Shown here: positions 20,921-31,336 of the stretch, in pieces
Numbering within the stretch: the stretch's first letter is position 1
Layout: every line of letters begins with the position of its first letter
Assembly (NCBI RefSeq): GCF_900101475.1
Contig: NZ_FMZV01000001.1
Location: 310,001 to 374,000 of the forward strand
DNA: 64,000 nt
Direction of reading: 5' to 3'
Origin: Ruegeria marina
Lineage (GTDB): Bacteria > Pseudomonadota > Alphaproteobacteria > Rhodobacterales > Rhodobacteraceae
Notes under the pieces: model-generated
What the model saw: only the letters and a program-made list of their open reading frames with translations
Told to the model about the DNA's origin: nothing
Database searches by the model: none
Position numbers and translations under genes: made by a program

Positions 20921-22273
20921 TCAGCAGAACAGGTCGTTGCTCAGCGAGAACAGCATCAGCGACAGGATCAGGGTAATCCCGATCGCCATCAACACACGCA
21001 GCACGTTGTCGCTGGGAGGTTTGCCTGCCACGGCCTCGTAGGCGTAGAACATCAGATGTCCTCCGTCGAGCGCCGGAATTGGAAAGAGGTTCAACAACCC
21101 CACGGCCGTGGACAGGACCGCGATAAACGCGATGAAACTCTGTGCCCCTTGCGACGCGACAGCGCCTGACGCCTGCGCGATGCCGATTGGACCGGAAATG
21201 TTGCAGGTCGAAATCTGTCCGACAATGATGTGCCAAAGCCCCGAAAGCGATGACCGGACGATTTCATAGGTGCTTTGAACGCCGGTCTTCAGCGCCTCGA
21301 CAGGTCCCGGCGTGGTCGTTGCGGGATCAAAGGCCTGGCCACTGGCGACGCCGATCCGCCAGTTGGTCTCGTATCCTCCATCCGAGGTCGGCGTATCGGT
21401 GCGGCGTGGAACCAACAGCATTTGAAGCACCTGGCCCTCACGCCAGACATCCAGCACCAGCGCCTTGCCATCCGAGCTTTCGACCGTTTCCTTCAATTGC
21501 CTGAAGGCGACGATCGGGCTGCCGTCGATTGCCATGATGACATCTTCAGGCTGCAACCCCGCGTCCTGCGCCGCGCTGCGCGGAATCACCGAGCCCACGA
21601 TAGCGGGATAGAGATGCGGCCCCGGAACCTCGAGTTCCGCGTCATCACGCAAGATCACATAGTCCAGCGGGCTCTCCAGCGGCAACCGCGCTTCGAACCC
21701 TTCCCAATCCATCGCTTCCGCACCGGCCGGCACGGGATTGCCCGCGATCGAGACCACCCGGTCGCCCGGCAGCAGCGCGCTTTCGATGCCGGGCAGGTCG
21801 CGAGTCTGGCCAACGGTCAGTGGCTCGACCGGGACACCGCGCGCCATGAAGATGGCCGCAAAGACCAGAATCGACATCGCGAAATTGAAAATCGGCCCCG
21901 CCGCAACCGTCGCTGCCCGCGCCCAAAGTGGCGCACCATGCATCGTCCGGCGCAGTTCCTCGGGATTGCGGCGATAGATCTCCGCCATTGTCTCGCCGTC
22001 CTTGCCGGACGCGGCATTGGCATCGCCCATGAATTTCACGTAACCGCCAAAGGGCAAAACCGCGATCTGCCAGCGCGTGCCGCGCCGGTCGACGCGGCTC
22101 CAGAGCACCGGACCGAAACCGATCGAGAAGACCTCGGCGTGAATTCCCGACCAGCGGCCGACAATGTAATGGCCGTATTCATGGACTGCGACGATTACGG
22201 ACAAGGCCGCAATGAAAGCCGCGACCGTGTACAGCAATCCGCCGAATTGCGGTATCAAACCCAAAGTTTCCAA
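20921..22273 (-). CDS. rseP: Site-2 zinc metalloprotease RseP
   Basis: RseP cleaves membrane-spanning substrates such as anti-sigma factors. The 450-residue protein has the HEYGH zinc motif (31-35) in its first membrane helix, PDZ domains from about 130 to 300, and the C-terminal NLFPIPALDGGH motif. It is followed by four-plus membrane segments in total. It lies five bases after dxr on the minus strand. Confidence 0.93.
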   Translation of the reverse strand: METLGLIPQFGGLLYTVAAFIAALSVIVAVHEYGHYIVGRWSGIHAEVFSIGFGPVLWSRVDRRGTRWQIAVLPFGGYVKFMGDANAASGKDGETMAEIYRRNPEELRRTMHGAPLWARAATVAAGPIFNFAMSILVFAAIFMARGVPVEPLTVGQTRDLPGIESALLPGDRVVSIAGNPVPAGAEAMDWEGFEARLPLESPLDYVILRDDAELEVPGPHLYPAIVGSVIPRSAAQDAGLQPEDVIMAIDGSPIVAFRQLKETVESSDGKALVLDVWREGQVLQMLLVPRRTDTPTSDGGYETNWRIGVASGQAFDPATTTPGPVEALKTGVQSTYEIVRSSLSGLWHIIVGQISTCNISGPIGIAQASGAVASQGAQSFIAFIAVLSTAVGLLNLFPIPALDGGHLMFYAYEAVAGKPPSDNVLRVLMAIGITLILSLMLFSLSNDLFC

Positions 22274-22278
22274 AGTCC

Positions 22279-23451
22279 CTACCCTGCTCGTTTCGCCATT
22301 GCCTCGTCCACCCTCTGACGGGCCAGATGGTCGGTTTGTGTCACTGTATCAAGTGTCAATCGGGCATCAATAAGACCCGGGTCGGACTCAAACCTGTCCA
22401 GAACCGCCTCGACAAGCCGGGCCATGTCGAGAAAACCAATACGTCCGGCTATGAAATGATCCAGCGCACGTTCCTTTGCCGCGTTGAACACGGCGCCCGA
22501 AAGCCCCCCGCGTGCCATCACGTGGCGGGCCAGCCGAAGGGCCGGATAGCGCGCTTCGTCAGGAGCGCGGAAATTCAACTGCCCCAGCACGGCCAGATCC
22601 AGACGCGCAACCGGTAGCTCACGGCGCTCGGGCCAGTGCAAGGCATAGCCGATGGCATGCCGCATGTCGGGTGCCCCAAGATGCGCCATCAACGCCCCGT
22701 CCCGGAAACCGACCAACGCATGCACCATCGATTCAGGATGGACGATAACCTCTATCCGATCCGGCTCGATTCCGAAAAACTCCTTTGTTTCTATCACCTC
22801 CATGGCCTTGTTGAACATGGAGGCGCTGTCGATGGTGATCCTTTGTCCCATGGTCCAATTGGGGTGGCGCGCCGCTTGCTCCGCGGTCGCAGTCTCCAGA
22901 TCTTCCAGCGGCCAATCCCGAAAGGCGCCGCCCGAGGCGGTGATCACGATCCGTTCGAGCGCGGCCATATCCTCGCCCACCAGCGCCTGAAACACCGCCG
23001 AATGCTCGCTGTCCACCGGCAGCAGGCGGGCGCCATGTGCCTGGGCGGTCTCGAGCACCAGTGGCCCGGCACATACCAGCGTTTCCTTGTTGGCCAGGGC
23101 CAGGGTTGCGCCCTGCTTCAATGCCTCGAGGCCCGGCGCCAACCCCGCTGCCCCGACAATCGACGACATCACCCAGTCGGCCGGGCGCGCGGCTGCCTCG
23201 ACCAATGCCACGGGCCCGGCCGCCGCCTCGACACCGCTGCCGGCCAGCGCAGCGCGCAGATCGTAGAGTTTCTCGGGAAAGGCGGTCACCGCCACATCCG
23301 CGCCAAGCCGCCGCGCATCCTGCGCCAGTTGCGCGATATTGGCGCCGCCGGACAACGCCACCACGTCATAGGCATCCGGATCGCGCGCGATCAGATCAAT
23401 GGTGTTCTGCCCGATCGACCCGGTTGCACCGAAAATCGAAACCCTGCGCAT
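22279..23451 (-). CDS. dxr: 1-deoxy-D-xylulose-5-phosphate reductoisomerase
   Basis: Dxr makes methylerythritol phosphate, the committed step of the MEP isoprenoid pathway. The 390-residue protein has the NADPH-binding GATGSIGQNT near the N-terminus, ALANKETLV, LPVDSEHSAVFQ with the metal site, and ASGGAFRDWPLEDL. The ATG at 23451 overlaps the cdsA stop by one base (TGATG). Confidence 0.96.
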   Translation of the reverse strand: MRRVSIFGATGSIGQNTIDLIARDPDAYDVVALSGGANIAQLAQDARRLGADVAVTAFPEKLYDLRAALAGSGVEAAAGPVALVEAAARPADWVMSSIVGAAGLAPGLEALKQGATLALANKETLVCAGPLVLETAQAHGARLLPVDSEHSAVFQALVGEDMAALERIVITASGGAFRDWPLEDLETATAEQAARHPNWTMGQRITIDSASMFNKAMEVIETKEFFGIEPDRIEVIVHPESMVHALVGFRDGALMAHLGAPDMRHAIGYALHWPERRELPVARLDLAVLGQLNFRAPDEARYPALRLARHVMARGGLSGAVFNAAKERALDHFIAGRIGFLDMARLVEAVLDRFESDPGLIDARLTLDTVTQTDHLARQRVDEAMAKRAG

Positions 23452-24233
23452 CACGTCACTCCGGGCGCGTAAATAAGGCTTGCCAGCAGCACGAAAACCG
23501 CCGCGCCCATCATCCCATCGAACCGATCGAGAAACCCGCCATGGCCCGGGATCAGGTTCGAACTGTCCTTGACGCCGGTTCGTCTTTTGAGGGCGCTTTC
23601 CGCGATATCTCCTGCCTGAGAAGACATCGACGCGACCACTGAGAGAAGAACCAGCGAGACTCCGGCCTCTGTATTCAATGCGAAGATCGCCCCGATCAAG
23701 GCCGCCGCGCCCCACCCCCCGGCGATACCGGACCAGGTTTTCTTGGGGCTGATCCGTGGCCAGAACTTGGGACCGCCGACGGACTTGCCGACGAAATACC
23801 CGGCCACATCGGTCGCAACGACGACTAGGATCAGCCAGAGCATCCAGACCAGCCCCATCGACTCGCGTATCCATATGAAACCCAGCCCCCCAAGCGCGAT
23901 CCACAACGCAAAGGTCAGGTAAAGCCCTTTCAAGCGCGTCACTTGCCCGGCACCGACCAGGGCGGGAGCGATGAGAACCGGCAGCCGGTAAAGAGGCGGC
24001 AGGTGGTAGGCCAGCATGACGGCCACGCCTGTCAGTACCGCCATCTGTATCGAGAGGTCACGCCTCTCCGGTGCGATCATCCGCACCAGTTCCCATGCCA
24101 TGAGCCCGCCGACGACGGCGATGAAGCTTTCGAACCACAACCCGCCAAGCCACACTTCGGTTCCGGCCACCGCCGTCAGTACGGCCGCCGACCCTATGCG
24201 GGCCGTCAGGTCGGACCAGCGCCCCTCGCTCAT
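23451..24233 (-). CDS. cdsA: Phosphatidate cytidylyltransferase CdsA
   Basis: CdsA makes CDP-diacylglycerol. The 260-residue integral membrane protein has about eight membrane segments and the C-terminal CDP-alcohol signature around SSQAGDIAESALKRRTGVKDSS followed by IPGHGGFLDRFDG. The ATG at 24233 overlaps the uppS stop by four bases; starts further up lie inside uppS. Confidence 0.94.
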   Translation of the reverse strand: MSEGRWSDLTARIGSAAVLTAVAGTEVWLGGLWFESFIAVVGGLMAWELVRMIAPERRDLSIQMAVLTGVAVMLAYHLPPLYRLPVLIAPALVGAGQVTRLKGLYLTFALWIALGGLGFIWIRESMGLVWMLWLILVVVATDVAGYFVGKSVGGPKFWPRISPKKTWSGIAGGWGAAALIGAIFALNTEAGVSLVLLSVVASMSSQAGDIAESALKRRTGVKDSSNLIPGHGGFLDRFDGMMGAAVFVLLASLIYAPGVT

Positions 24234-24964
24234 GCCTTTACCGCACCATATCTGCGGTCGCGGCGGGCGTAGCCGCGACAGAGACGCGCCAGTTCCTCGG
24301 CGGTGAAGTCGGGCCACAGCGTGTCGATGAACTCGTATTCCGAATACGCGGATTGCCAGAGCAGAAAATTGGAAATTCTCGCTTCTCCGCTGGTGCGGAT
24401 CACCAGGTCGGGATCCGGCAGCACGCGCGTGTCGAGGTAGCGCGGCAGCGTTTCCTCGTCGACGTCCTCGGGCTTCAGCCGGCCTTCGGCGACATCGCGG
24501 GCCAGACGCCGGGTGGCGCGAGCGACCTCATCGCGGCCGCCGTAGTTGAGCGCGATGGTCAGGTGTACGCCATCATTGTCGCGGGTCTGCTCTTCGAGAG
24601 TGTCCATGAGAGCGATCAGCTTGGCGTCGAGCCGCACCCTGTCGCCGATGAACCGGACCCTGACGCCACGGGCGTGCAGCGCCCGGGTTTCCTTGGCGAT
24701 GTAGCGGCGGAAGAGGCTCATCAACCCGGCCACCTCGACCTGGGTACGTTTCCAGTTCTCGGTGGAAAAGGCAAATATCGTCAGATACTTGATCCCGAGA
24801 GCAGGACATGCCTCAACGACTTCGCGCACCCTTTTTGCCCCGGCATGATGACCAAACAGGCGCGGACGACCCCGGGCCTGCGCCCAACGACCGTTTCCGT
24901 CCATGATGATGGCGACATGGTGCGGGCCAGGAAGTTCCGGTTCGGTTCTGGGGTCTTTCGCCAT
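24230..24964 (-). CDS. uppS: Undecaprenyl diphosphate synthase
   Basis: UppS condenses isopentenyl diphosphate into the C55 carrier lipid precursor. The 244-residue cis-prenyltransferase has HVAIIMDGNGRWA with the catalytic aspartate, FAFSTENWKR, and near the C-terminus DLVIRTSGEARISNFLLWQ and EFIDTLWPDF. It is the usual partner of cdsA and dxr. Confidence 0.95.
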   Translation of the reverse strand: MAKDPRTEPELPGPHHVAIIMDGNGRWAQARGRPRLFGHHAGAKRVREVVEACPALGIKYLTIFAFSTENWKRTQVEVAGLMSLFRRYIAKETRALHARGVRVRFIGDRVRLDAKLIALMDTLEEQTRDNDGVHLTIALNYGGRDEVARATRRLARDVAEGRLKPEDVDEETLPRYLDTRVLPDPDLVIRTSGEARISNFLLWQSAYSEYEFIDTLWPDFTAEELARLCRGYARRDRRYGAVKA

Positions 24965-24972
24965 GGATGGTG

Positions 24973-25536
24973 TCAGACCTGCATGATCTCGGCTTGCTTG
25001 GTCTCCAGTGCCGCATCCACCGCCTTGATCATCTTGTCGGTCAGTTCCTGCACCTCGGACTCCCAGAACTTCTGGTCGTCCTCGGACATGCCGTCGGCCT
25101 TGGCCTTCTTGATCTGGTCCATGCCGTCACGACGGACGTTGCGAATGGAGACGCGGGCATGTTCGGCATATTGCCCGGCAACTTTCGTCAATTCGCGGCG
25201 GCGCTCCTCGTTCAGTTCGGGGATTGGCAGCATGATGATTGTGCCGTTGAGCTGCGGGTTGATGCCGAGGCCGGATTCGCGGATCGCCTTTTCGACCTTG
25301 CCTACCATCGACCTGTCCCAGACGTTGATGGTCACCATGCGCGGCTCGGGCACGTTGATCGTTCCGAGCTGGTTGATCGGAGTCATCTGGCCATAAGCGT
25401 CCACCTGGATCGGCTCCAGCATCGACCCCGAGGCACGCCCGGTCCGGAGCGAGGCGAACTCGGTCTTCAGGTTGTGCATCGCTCCGTCCATGCGGCGCTT
25501 GAGATCATCTGTGTCCAGCTCGAAATCGTCAGACAT
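24973..25536 (-). CDS. frr: Ribosome recycling factor
   Basis: Frr splits post-termination ribosomes with EF-G. The 187-residue protein has the family features [29 protein letters not shown] and the C-terminal helical bundle. The ATG at 25536 is chosen because GGGAG lies eight bases before it; a GTG three codons upstream has no spaced site. Confidence 0.95.
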   Translation of the reverse strand: MSDDFELDTDDLKRRMDGAMHNLKTEFASLRTGRASGSMLEPIQVDAYGQMTPINQLGTINVPEPRMVTINVWDRSMVGKVEKAIRESGLGINPQLNGTIIMLPIPELNEERRRELTKVAGQYAEHARVSIRNVRRDGMDQIKKAKADGMSEDDQKFWESEVQELTDKMIKAVDAALETKQAEIMQV

Positions 25537-25662
25537 GCTGCTCACTCCCTTAATTCAGGCTCTGTTCCGTTGGGTCTTACGCCATCGTCATCTGGATGTA
25601 TAGCAATCATCAGCGGCCGGCACCGTGCCGAGGCCAGCCGTTGCATGATCATCGGCCCGGTC

Positions 25663-26403
25663 TCAGCCGCAGACCGTCGTATATGTGCCGCGTCCGGCGA
25701 GAATGCCGCGGAACCCGCCAGGCTCGTCCAGCGAAAACACGATGATGGGCAGGTTGTTGTCGCGGGCCAGCGCAATTGCGCTCGCATCCATCACCCCCAA
25801 CCGCTTGGCCAGGACATCATCATAACTCACGACCTCGTAACGTTTGGCATCCGGGAACTTCACAGGATCCTTGTCATAGACGCCGTCGACCTTCGTGCCC
25901 TTGAAAATTGCCTGGCATCCCATCTCGTTCGCGCGCAGTGTCGCCGCCGTATCCGTCGTAAAATAGGGGTTGCCGGTTCCCGCCGCAAAGATGCAGACGC
26001 GCTTTTTCTCTAGGTGCCGGACTGCGCGGCGGCGGATGTAGGGCTCGCAGACCTGATCCATCGGGATCGCCGAGATGACCCGGGTAAACACACCCAGGCT
26101 TTCCAGCGCCGCCTGCATGGCCAGCGCGTTCATCACCGTGGCGAGCATCCCCATGTAGTCCGCGGTCGTGCGCTCCATCCCCTGCGCGGCGCCGCTGAGG
26201 CCGCGAAAGATGTTGCCGCCTCCGATCACCATGCAGATCTCGACACCGAGATCATGCACCGACTTCACCTCCTGCGCGATCCGCTGCACGGTGGGCGGGT
26301 GCAGGCCGAATCCCTGATCCCCCATCAACGCCTCGCCGGAGATCTTCAGCATCACGCGCTGGTACTTTGTTTCAGGGGAATCCGGGGTCCGGGAAGAGGT
26401 CAT
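25663..26403 (-). CDS. pyrH: Uridylate kinase PyrH
   Basis: PyrH makes UDP from UMP. The 246-residue amino-acid-kinase-fold protein has [38 protein letters not shown] and [19 protein letters not shown]. It is the first gene of the minus-strand envelope cluster and is divergent from miaA. The 126 bp between pyrH and frr hold no recognised feature. Confidence 0.95.
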   Translation of the reverse strand: MTSSRTPDSPETKYQRVMLKISGEALMGDQGFGLHPPTVQRIAQEVKSVHDLGVEICMVIGGGNIFRGLSGAAQGMERTTADYMGMLATVMNALAMQAALESLGVFTRVISAIPMDQVCEPYIRRRAVRHLEKKRVCIFAAGTGNPYFTTDTAATLRANEMGCQAIFKGTKVDGVYDKDPVKFPDAKRYEVVSYDDVLAKRLGVMDASAIALARDNNLPIIVFSLDEPGGFRGILAGRGTYTTVCG

Positions 26404-26522
26404 GTTGCGCTCCGCTCTGGCACAGGTCTATTTTTCCGGCGCAAAATGAAGGAAAACCCCAAGAGGTTCAATGCGGGTCGCACCAGGTTGCACAGAATGA
26501 AAGAATTGATCCGGGGAAAACA

Positions 26523-27398
26523 ATGGGGCTGATCGACCAACTGCCGCCGATCCCGCCGCAAGAACCGGTGCTGATCGCGGGACCAACCGCTTCTGGCAAA
26601 TCGGAACTGGCGCTGCGCATTGCCGAGCGCTTTGGCGGCGTCATCATCAATGCGGACGCCAGCCAGGTCTACGACTGCTGGCGCGTGGTGAGCGCCCGCC
26701 CCTCCGTCGCCGACGAGGCGCGCGCGCGGCACCTGCTCTATGGCCATGTCTCCTGCGGCGTGTCCTATTCGACGGGTCACTGGCTGCGCGATGTGTCAGC
26801 GCTGCTCCAGGGGCCGGATCGCCCGATCATCGTGGGCGGGACCGGGCTATATTTTTCGGCGCTGACCGAAGGCATGGCGGATATCCCGGCCACCCCGCCC
26901 GATATCAGGACAGCGGCCGACGCCCTTCCGCTGGACGTCCTGCTGGACCAGATCGATCCCGTCACGGCCGCCGGGCTGGACCGGATGAACCGGGCCCGCG
27001 TCCAGCGCGCCTGGGAGGTCGAACGCGCCACCGGCCGCGCGCTGCACCTGTGGCAAGCCGAGACCCCGGCACCGCGCCTGCCGTTGGCAGCCACCGTTCC
27101 TCTGGTTCTGGAGGTCGAAAAACACTGGCTGTGGGACCGGATCGCCCGCCGCTTCGATCAGATGCTGGACAATGGCGCCCTTGACGAGGTCGCCAGGGCT
27201 GCTGCGTGCTACGATCCCTCCTTGCCGGCCTTCAAGGCCATTGGCGTGCCCGAACTCATGGCACACCTGCGCGGCGAGATCACTCTGGACGAAGCCCGCG
27301 AAAAAGCGACAATTGCCACGCGCCAATACGCCAAAAGACAACGGACCTGGTTCAGGGCACGGATGGGGAAATGGCACTCGCTAACTGTGCCGACCTGA
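26523..27398 (+). CDS. miaA: tRNA dimethylallyltransferase MiaA
   Basis: MiaA puts the isopentenyl group on A37 of tRNAs reading UNN codons. The 291-residue protein has P-loop AGPTASGKS (about 19-27), the [17 protein letters not shown] segment, and [15 protein letters not shown]. The ATG at 26523 is preceded by GGGGAAAACA and gives a normal length for this subgroup. It is divergent from pyrH. Confidence 0.94.
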   Translation: MGLIDQLPPIPPQEPVLIAGPTASGKSELALRIAERFGGVIINADASQVYDCWRVVSARPSVADEARARHLLYGHVSCGVSYSTGHWLRDVSALLQGPDRPIIVGGTGLYFSALTEGMADIPATPPDIRTAADALPLDVLLDQIDPVTAAGLDRMNRARVQRAWEVERATGRALHLWQAETPAPRLPLAATVPLVLEVEKHWLWDRIARRFDQMLDNGALDEVARAAACYDPSLPAFKAIGVPELMAHLRGEITLDEAREKATIATRQYAKRQRTWFRARMGKWHSLTVPT

Positions 27399-27440
27399 CC
27401 GGTTGGAAATCCCGGACAAACGCAGCAAAGGCGGAGTCGC

Positions 27441-28241
27441 ATGGCCCTTGTCCCAGAACCCCTTGCCGAGATCCGGCTGCAGACGCTGGCACAGCTTGCC
27501 GCCGGTGGCCGCTGGCAGATCGAACTGCCACACGACCGCGACCATCATCTGCTGGTCTGGATCACCCGCGGACAGGGAACATGCCTGCTGGATGGGGCCC
27601 GCGAAGGCTTTGGCGCGCACAACGCACTTTTCGTGCCGGCCCGGCACCTGATGGCACTGTACCCCGGTCGTGGTTGCATCGGACTGGCGCTGGCCATCCC
27701 CGGACACACCGGGATTATCCTGCCCGCGCGGCCGCGACACTTGCGCGTACGCGACTCGGGCTCGCAGGCGGAACTGTCGGGCCTGCTCGAGGCAGTTGGG
27801 CGCGAGCAATCCGGCAATCGGCCGTTATCGACAAGTGCAATCGCCGCCTGGACAGAGCTGGTAGCAATCTGGCTGCGCCGTTTTGACGAAAAACAGGAGA
27901 TATATGGCATCGACTCTCCCTCTCGTCGATTGTGCCGAACATACCTCGCAGCGATAGTGGAACGCTTTGACAGCGGCGATAACGTATCCAATATCGCCTC
28001 CCGGCTGGAGTTTTCGCCCGAGCACCTGACGCGCATGTGCAAAAGCGCAACCGGTCTGACCGCACATGAACTCTTGTCGGGCCGCGTCGAACACGCGGCA
28101 CGGACTCTGGTTTGCCACTCGGGGGCCTCTTTTGGCGACATATCCAGAGCGCTCGGGTTTTCCAGCGCGCAGTCTTTTTCCAGGTTCGTCCGTCACCAGA
28201 CAGGTCATTCGCCGCGCGCCCTGCGGGACCGTGGCGCCTGA
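27441..28241 (+). CDS. AraC-family transcriptional regulator
   Basis: This 266-residue protein has an N-terminal cupin-like sensor (RGQGTCLLDGAREGFGAHNALFVPARHL) and a C-terminal pair of helix-turn-helices (DNVSNIASRLEFSPEHLTRMCKSATG and GASFGDISRALGFSSAQSFSRFVRHQTGHSPRALR). The ligand is unknown. It lies 43 bp after miaA and 235 bp before the ABC transporter operon on the same strand, so it may control that operon. Confidence 0.85.
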   Translation: MALVPEPLAEIRLQTLAQLAAGGRWQIELPHDRDHHLLVWITRGQGTCLLDGAREGFGAHNALFVPARHLMALYPGRGCIGLALAIPGHTGIILPARPRHLRVRDSGSQAELSGLLEAVGREQSGNRPLSTSAIAAWTELVAIWLRRFDEKQEIYGIDSPSRRLCRTYLAAIVERFDSGDNVSNIASRLEFSPEHLTRMCKSATGLTAHELLSGRVEHAARTLVCHSGASFGDISRALGFSSAQSFSRFVRHQTGHSPRALRDRGA

Positions 28242-28476
28242 GGAATTGGACATGCCTGTCCATTTTAACCACGGCAGAGCATCAATTCGACTGGCCGATG
28301 TCGCTTTTCGATCATCATGTGACGAAACCAATCATTGACGTCCGGGCAATTCTATTGCGGAATAGGGTAATGGGGACGCAAGAATTCCATAAGGCGGGGG
28401 AGACCGGCGAGGCGCATCAAGGCGCCTTCGGCAAGACATCCCTCAGGAACAAGAAAGAAGTCACAGGGAGACTTTC

Positions 28477-30141
28477 ATGACTGTCGAAAACACATCATCC
28501 AAGCCCGTTCACTGGGCGGCGGAAATGCATGCGCAAGAATATCGCGATGGCAAACTGAGCCGCCGCGAATTCCTCGCCCGCGCAACCGGCCTCGGCGTGA
28601 GTGCCGCAGCCGCCTATGGCCTGATCGGCCTGACTGCGCCGACCCCTGCCGCGGCGCAGGCCAAGCAGGGTGGCACCATCCGCGTTCAGATGAACGTGCG
28701 TGAACTGAAGGATCCGCGTACCTACGACTGGTCCGAACTGGGCAACGAAACCCGTGGCACGATGGAGTATCTGGTCGAGTACAACTCCGACGGTACATTC
28801 CGCGGCATGCTGCTGGAAAGCTGGGAAATCAACGACGACGCAACCGTCTACACACTGAATGTCCGCAAGGGCGTCAAGTGGAACAACGGCGACGACTTCA
28901 CCGCCGATGACGTGGCCCGCAACATCGCGCGCTGGTGCGACAAGACCTCGGAAACCAACTCGATGGCGGGCCGTTTCGCAACCCTGATCGACGCCGATAC
29001 CGGTCAGGCGATCGAAGGCGGCATCGAGGTGGTCGACAGCCACACCATTCGCCTGAACCTGCCCAATTCGGACATTTCGCTGATTGCCGGCATGTCCGAC
29101 TACCCGGCGGCCATCGTGCACAGCTCGTTCAGCGAAAGCGACCTGACCAACAACGTCGGCACCGGCCCCTATGTGATCGAGGAACTGGAAGTCGGCGTGA
29201 AATGCACCCTGGTTCGCAACGAGAACCATAAATGGTGGGGCGACGACGTCTTTGGTCCGGCTGCGCTGGACCGGATCGAATACATCGACTACGGCACCGA
29301 CCCGTCGGCGTGGCTCTCGGCACTGGAATCCGACGAAGTCGACATGCTGCACGAATCCGTGGGTGAATTCATCGACGTGATGGATGGTCTGGGCTACGCG
29401 AAATCCGAAGTCGTGACGATGAGTACGCTGGTCATTCGGCCGAACCAATTGGCAGAGGTTGACGGCAAGAAGCCCTATGCCGACAAGCGCGTACGCCAGG
29501 CCATTACCATGGCCGTAAACAACGCTGTCTGCCTCGAACTGGGCTATGGCGGACGCGGTGCGGTGGCAGAAAACCACCATGTCGGCCCGAGCCATCCCGA
29601 ATATGCCGAACTGCCGCCGCGCATGCACGACCCGGCTGCGGCCAAGGCGCTGATGGAAGAAGCCGGCATGATGGATTTCGAGCACGAAATCGTCTCGATC
29701 GACGACGACTGGCGCCGGAACACCACCGACGCCGTTGCAGCGCAGCTGCGTGACGCAGGCTTCAAGGTCAAGCGGACAGTGCTGCCCGGTTCGACCTTCT
29801 GGAACGACTGGACCAAGTATCCGTTCAGCTCGACCAACTGGAACCACCGTCCGCTTGGAGTCCAGATCTGGGCGCTGGCCTATCGTTCCGGCGAGGCCTG
29901 GAACGAATTCGGCTGGGCAAACCCCGAATTCGACGCGATCCTTGGTGAAGCACTGGCTCTGGCCGATGCAGACAAGCGGCGCGAAGTCGTCGCCAGGGGC
30001 GAAGCCCTAATCCAGGAAGAAGGCGTGACCATCCAGCCTTACTGGCGCTCGCTGTACCGCCACATGAAAGAAGGTCTGGTCGGCACGGACATGCACATCG
30101 CCTTCGAACATCACCACTACAAGTGGGGCTGGGCGGCCTGA
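28477..30141 (+). CDS. Peptide/oligopeptide-type ABC transporter substrate-binding protein
   Basis: The 554-residue product is a family 5 extracellular solute-binding protein ([37 protein letters not shown]). Its signal region is twin-arginine-like: a 34-residue n-region, SRREFLARA at about 28-36, and a hydrophobic segment ending APTPAAAQA. Export through Tat is therefore likely. The ligand may be a peptide, opine or other amine and cannot be assigned. AGGGAGACTTTC precedes the ATG. A strong hairpin follows the stop before the permease genes. Confidence 0.87.
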   Translation: MTVENTSSKPVHWAAEMHAQEYRDGKLSRREFLARATGLGVSAAAAYGLIGLTAPTPAAAQAKQGGTIRVQMNVRELKDPRTYDWSELGNETRGTMEYLVEYNSDGTFRGMLLESWEINDDATVYTLNVRKGVKWNNGDDFTADDVARNIARWCDKTSETNSMAGRFATLIDADTGQAIEGGIEVVDSHTIRLNLPNSDISLIAGMSDYPAAIVHSSFSESDLTNNVGTGPYVIEELEVGVKCTLVRNENHKWWGDDVFGPAALDRIEYIDYGTDPSAWLSALESDEVDMLHESVGEFIDVMDGLGYAKSEVVTMSTLVIRPNQLAEVDGKKPYADKRVRQAITMAVNNAVCLELGYGGRGAVAENHHVGPSHPEYAELPPRMHDPAAAKALMEEAGMMDFEHEIVSIDDDWRRNTTDAVAAQLRDAGFKVKRTVLPGSTFWNDWTKYPFSSTNWNHRPLGVQIWALAYRSGEAWNEFGWANPEFDAILGEALALADADKRREVVARGEALIQEEGVTIQPYWRSLYRHMKEGLVGTDMHIAFEHHHYKWGWAA

Positions 30142-30160
30142 GGCTCGCCTTGTGAGAACC

Positions 30161-30184
30161 GGAGCGCGCCCTGTGGCGCGCTCC
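30161..30184 (+). terminator. Intercistronic hairpin after the binding-protein gene
   Basis: GGAGCGCGCC (30161-30170) and GGCGCGCTCC (30175-30184) form a perfect 10-bp stem with a CTGT loop, 19 bases after the stop. No U-tract follows, so it is more likely an mRNA-protecting stem or partial terminator that lifts binding-protein levels over permease levels. Confidence 0.6.
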
Positions 30185-30274
30185 TCCAGCCACGGACACC
30201 CGGCCTAGACCGGGTACAAGAAGCCTGCCAATGGCTCGCTATCTGTGGATTAGCCTGACCGACAGGGATATCCG

Positions 30275-31321
30275 ATGGGTCTATTCATTCTCCGACGGTT
30301 CGGGGTGATGCTGCTGACAGCATTATGCCTGACCTTCATTGTCTTCTTCCTGACCAACCTCTTCCCCAACCTGGAAAAACTGGCGAAAACCCAGGGCAAC
30401 CAGCGGATGAGCGACGAACAGGTACAGGCCTGGCTCGACAATCGCGGCTACAGTCAGCCGCTGCTCACCAAATACGGACAATGGATCGGGGTCGTTCCCG
30501 GCTTCACCAAAACGTTGAACGACGGACAGTTTGTCGGAACCTGCGTCAGGCCCGGACAGACGCAGGAAGAAACCCCCCGCTTCTGCGGTATCCTGCAAGG
30601 CGACTGGGGCTATTCGACACGGTTCAAGGAAAACGTGGACGAGATCATCTGGAAGCGGCTTGGCAACACGCTCTATCTGATGATGTGGGTGATGATCCTC
30701 ATGGTGCCTTCGGCGCTGCTGGTCGGTGTTCTGGCGGGAATGCGGGAAGGATCCAGGACCGACCGGAGCCTCTCGACCTTTTCCATCCTGACCACAGCGA
30801 CGCCTGAATACGTGTCCGGCGTGATCTTCATTGCCGTGTTCACGTCCTCGACTGTCGGACTGAAATGGTTCAAGGGCACGGCAACGCAGGCGATGGATGA
30901 TCCGACATTCGAGAATTTCTTCCTGCCGGTCCTGACCATCGCGCTCTATGGGATGGGCTATATCGCCCGGATGACCCGCGCATCTATGACCGAAGTGATG
31001 ACCGCCCAGTATATCCGCACCGCCCGGCTCAAGGGGGTGAGTTTTCCGAACATCGTGGTCAAACACGCCCTGAGAAACGCGCTGATCGCCCCGTTCACGG
31101 TGATCATGTTGCAGTTTCCCTGGCTCTTGAACGGCGTGGTGATCGTGGAAAGCCTGTTCAACTACAAGGGCTTCGGCTGGGTTCTGGTCGAAGCGGCGGG
31201 CAATAACGACATCCAGCTTCTGCTGGCCGTGTCGGTCGTGTCCGTGTTCGTGGTGCTGATCACCCAGCTGATATCGGACATCGGCTATGTCTATCTCAAC
31301 CCACGCATCCGCATTTCGTAA
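30275..31321 (+). CDS. ABC transporter permease (DppB type)
   Basis: The 348-residue membrane protein has an N-terminal helix, a large periplasmic insert from about 25 to 130, and five further helices. It carries the EAA-loop segment TRASMTEVMTAQYIRTARLKGVSF (read as a long helix with TARLKG), which contacts the ATPase. It lies between the binding protein and the second permease, as in dpp/opp operons. Confidence 0.88.
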   Translation: MGLFILRRFGVMLLTALCLTFIVFFLTNLFPNLEKLAKTQGNQRMSDEQVQAWLDNRGYSQPLLTKYGQWIGVVPGFTKTLNDGQFVGTCVRPGQTQEETPRFCGILQGDWGYSTRFKENVDEIIWKRLGNTLYLMMWVMILMVPSALLVGVLAGMREGSRTDRSLSTFSILTTATPEYVSGVIFIAVFTSSTVGLKWFKGTATQAMDDPTFENFFLPVLTIALYGMGYIARMTRASMTEVMTAQYIRTARLKGVSFPNIVVKHALRNALIAPFTVIMLQFPWLLNGVVIVESLFNYKGFGWVLVEAAGNNDIQLLLAVSVVSVFVVLITQLISDIGYVYLNPRIRIS

Positions 31322-31336
31322 GGGAGGAGCTGAGTG

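Noticed and set aside
28335-28368. TTGACG followed by AATAGGGT as a promoter for the ABC operon
   Set aside because: No acceptable minus-10 hexamer lies at 16-18 bp spacing.
28370-28480. A 36-codon frame whose stop overlaps the binding-protein start (ATGA)
   Set aside because: It lacks a ribosome binding site and shows no leader-peptide features such as a run of one amino acid or paired hairpins; probably chance.
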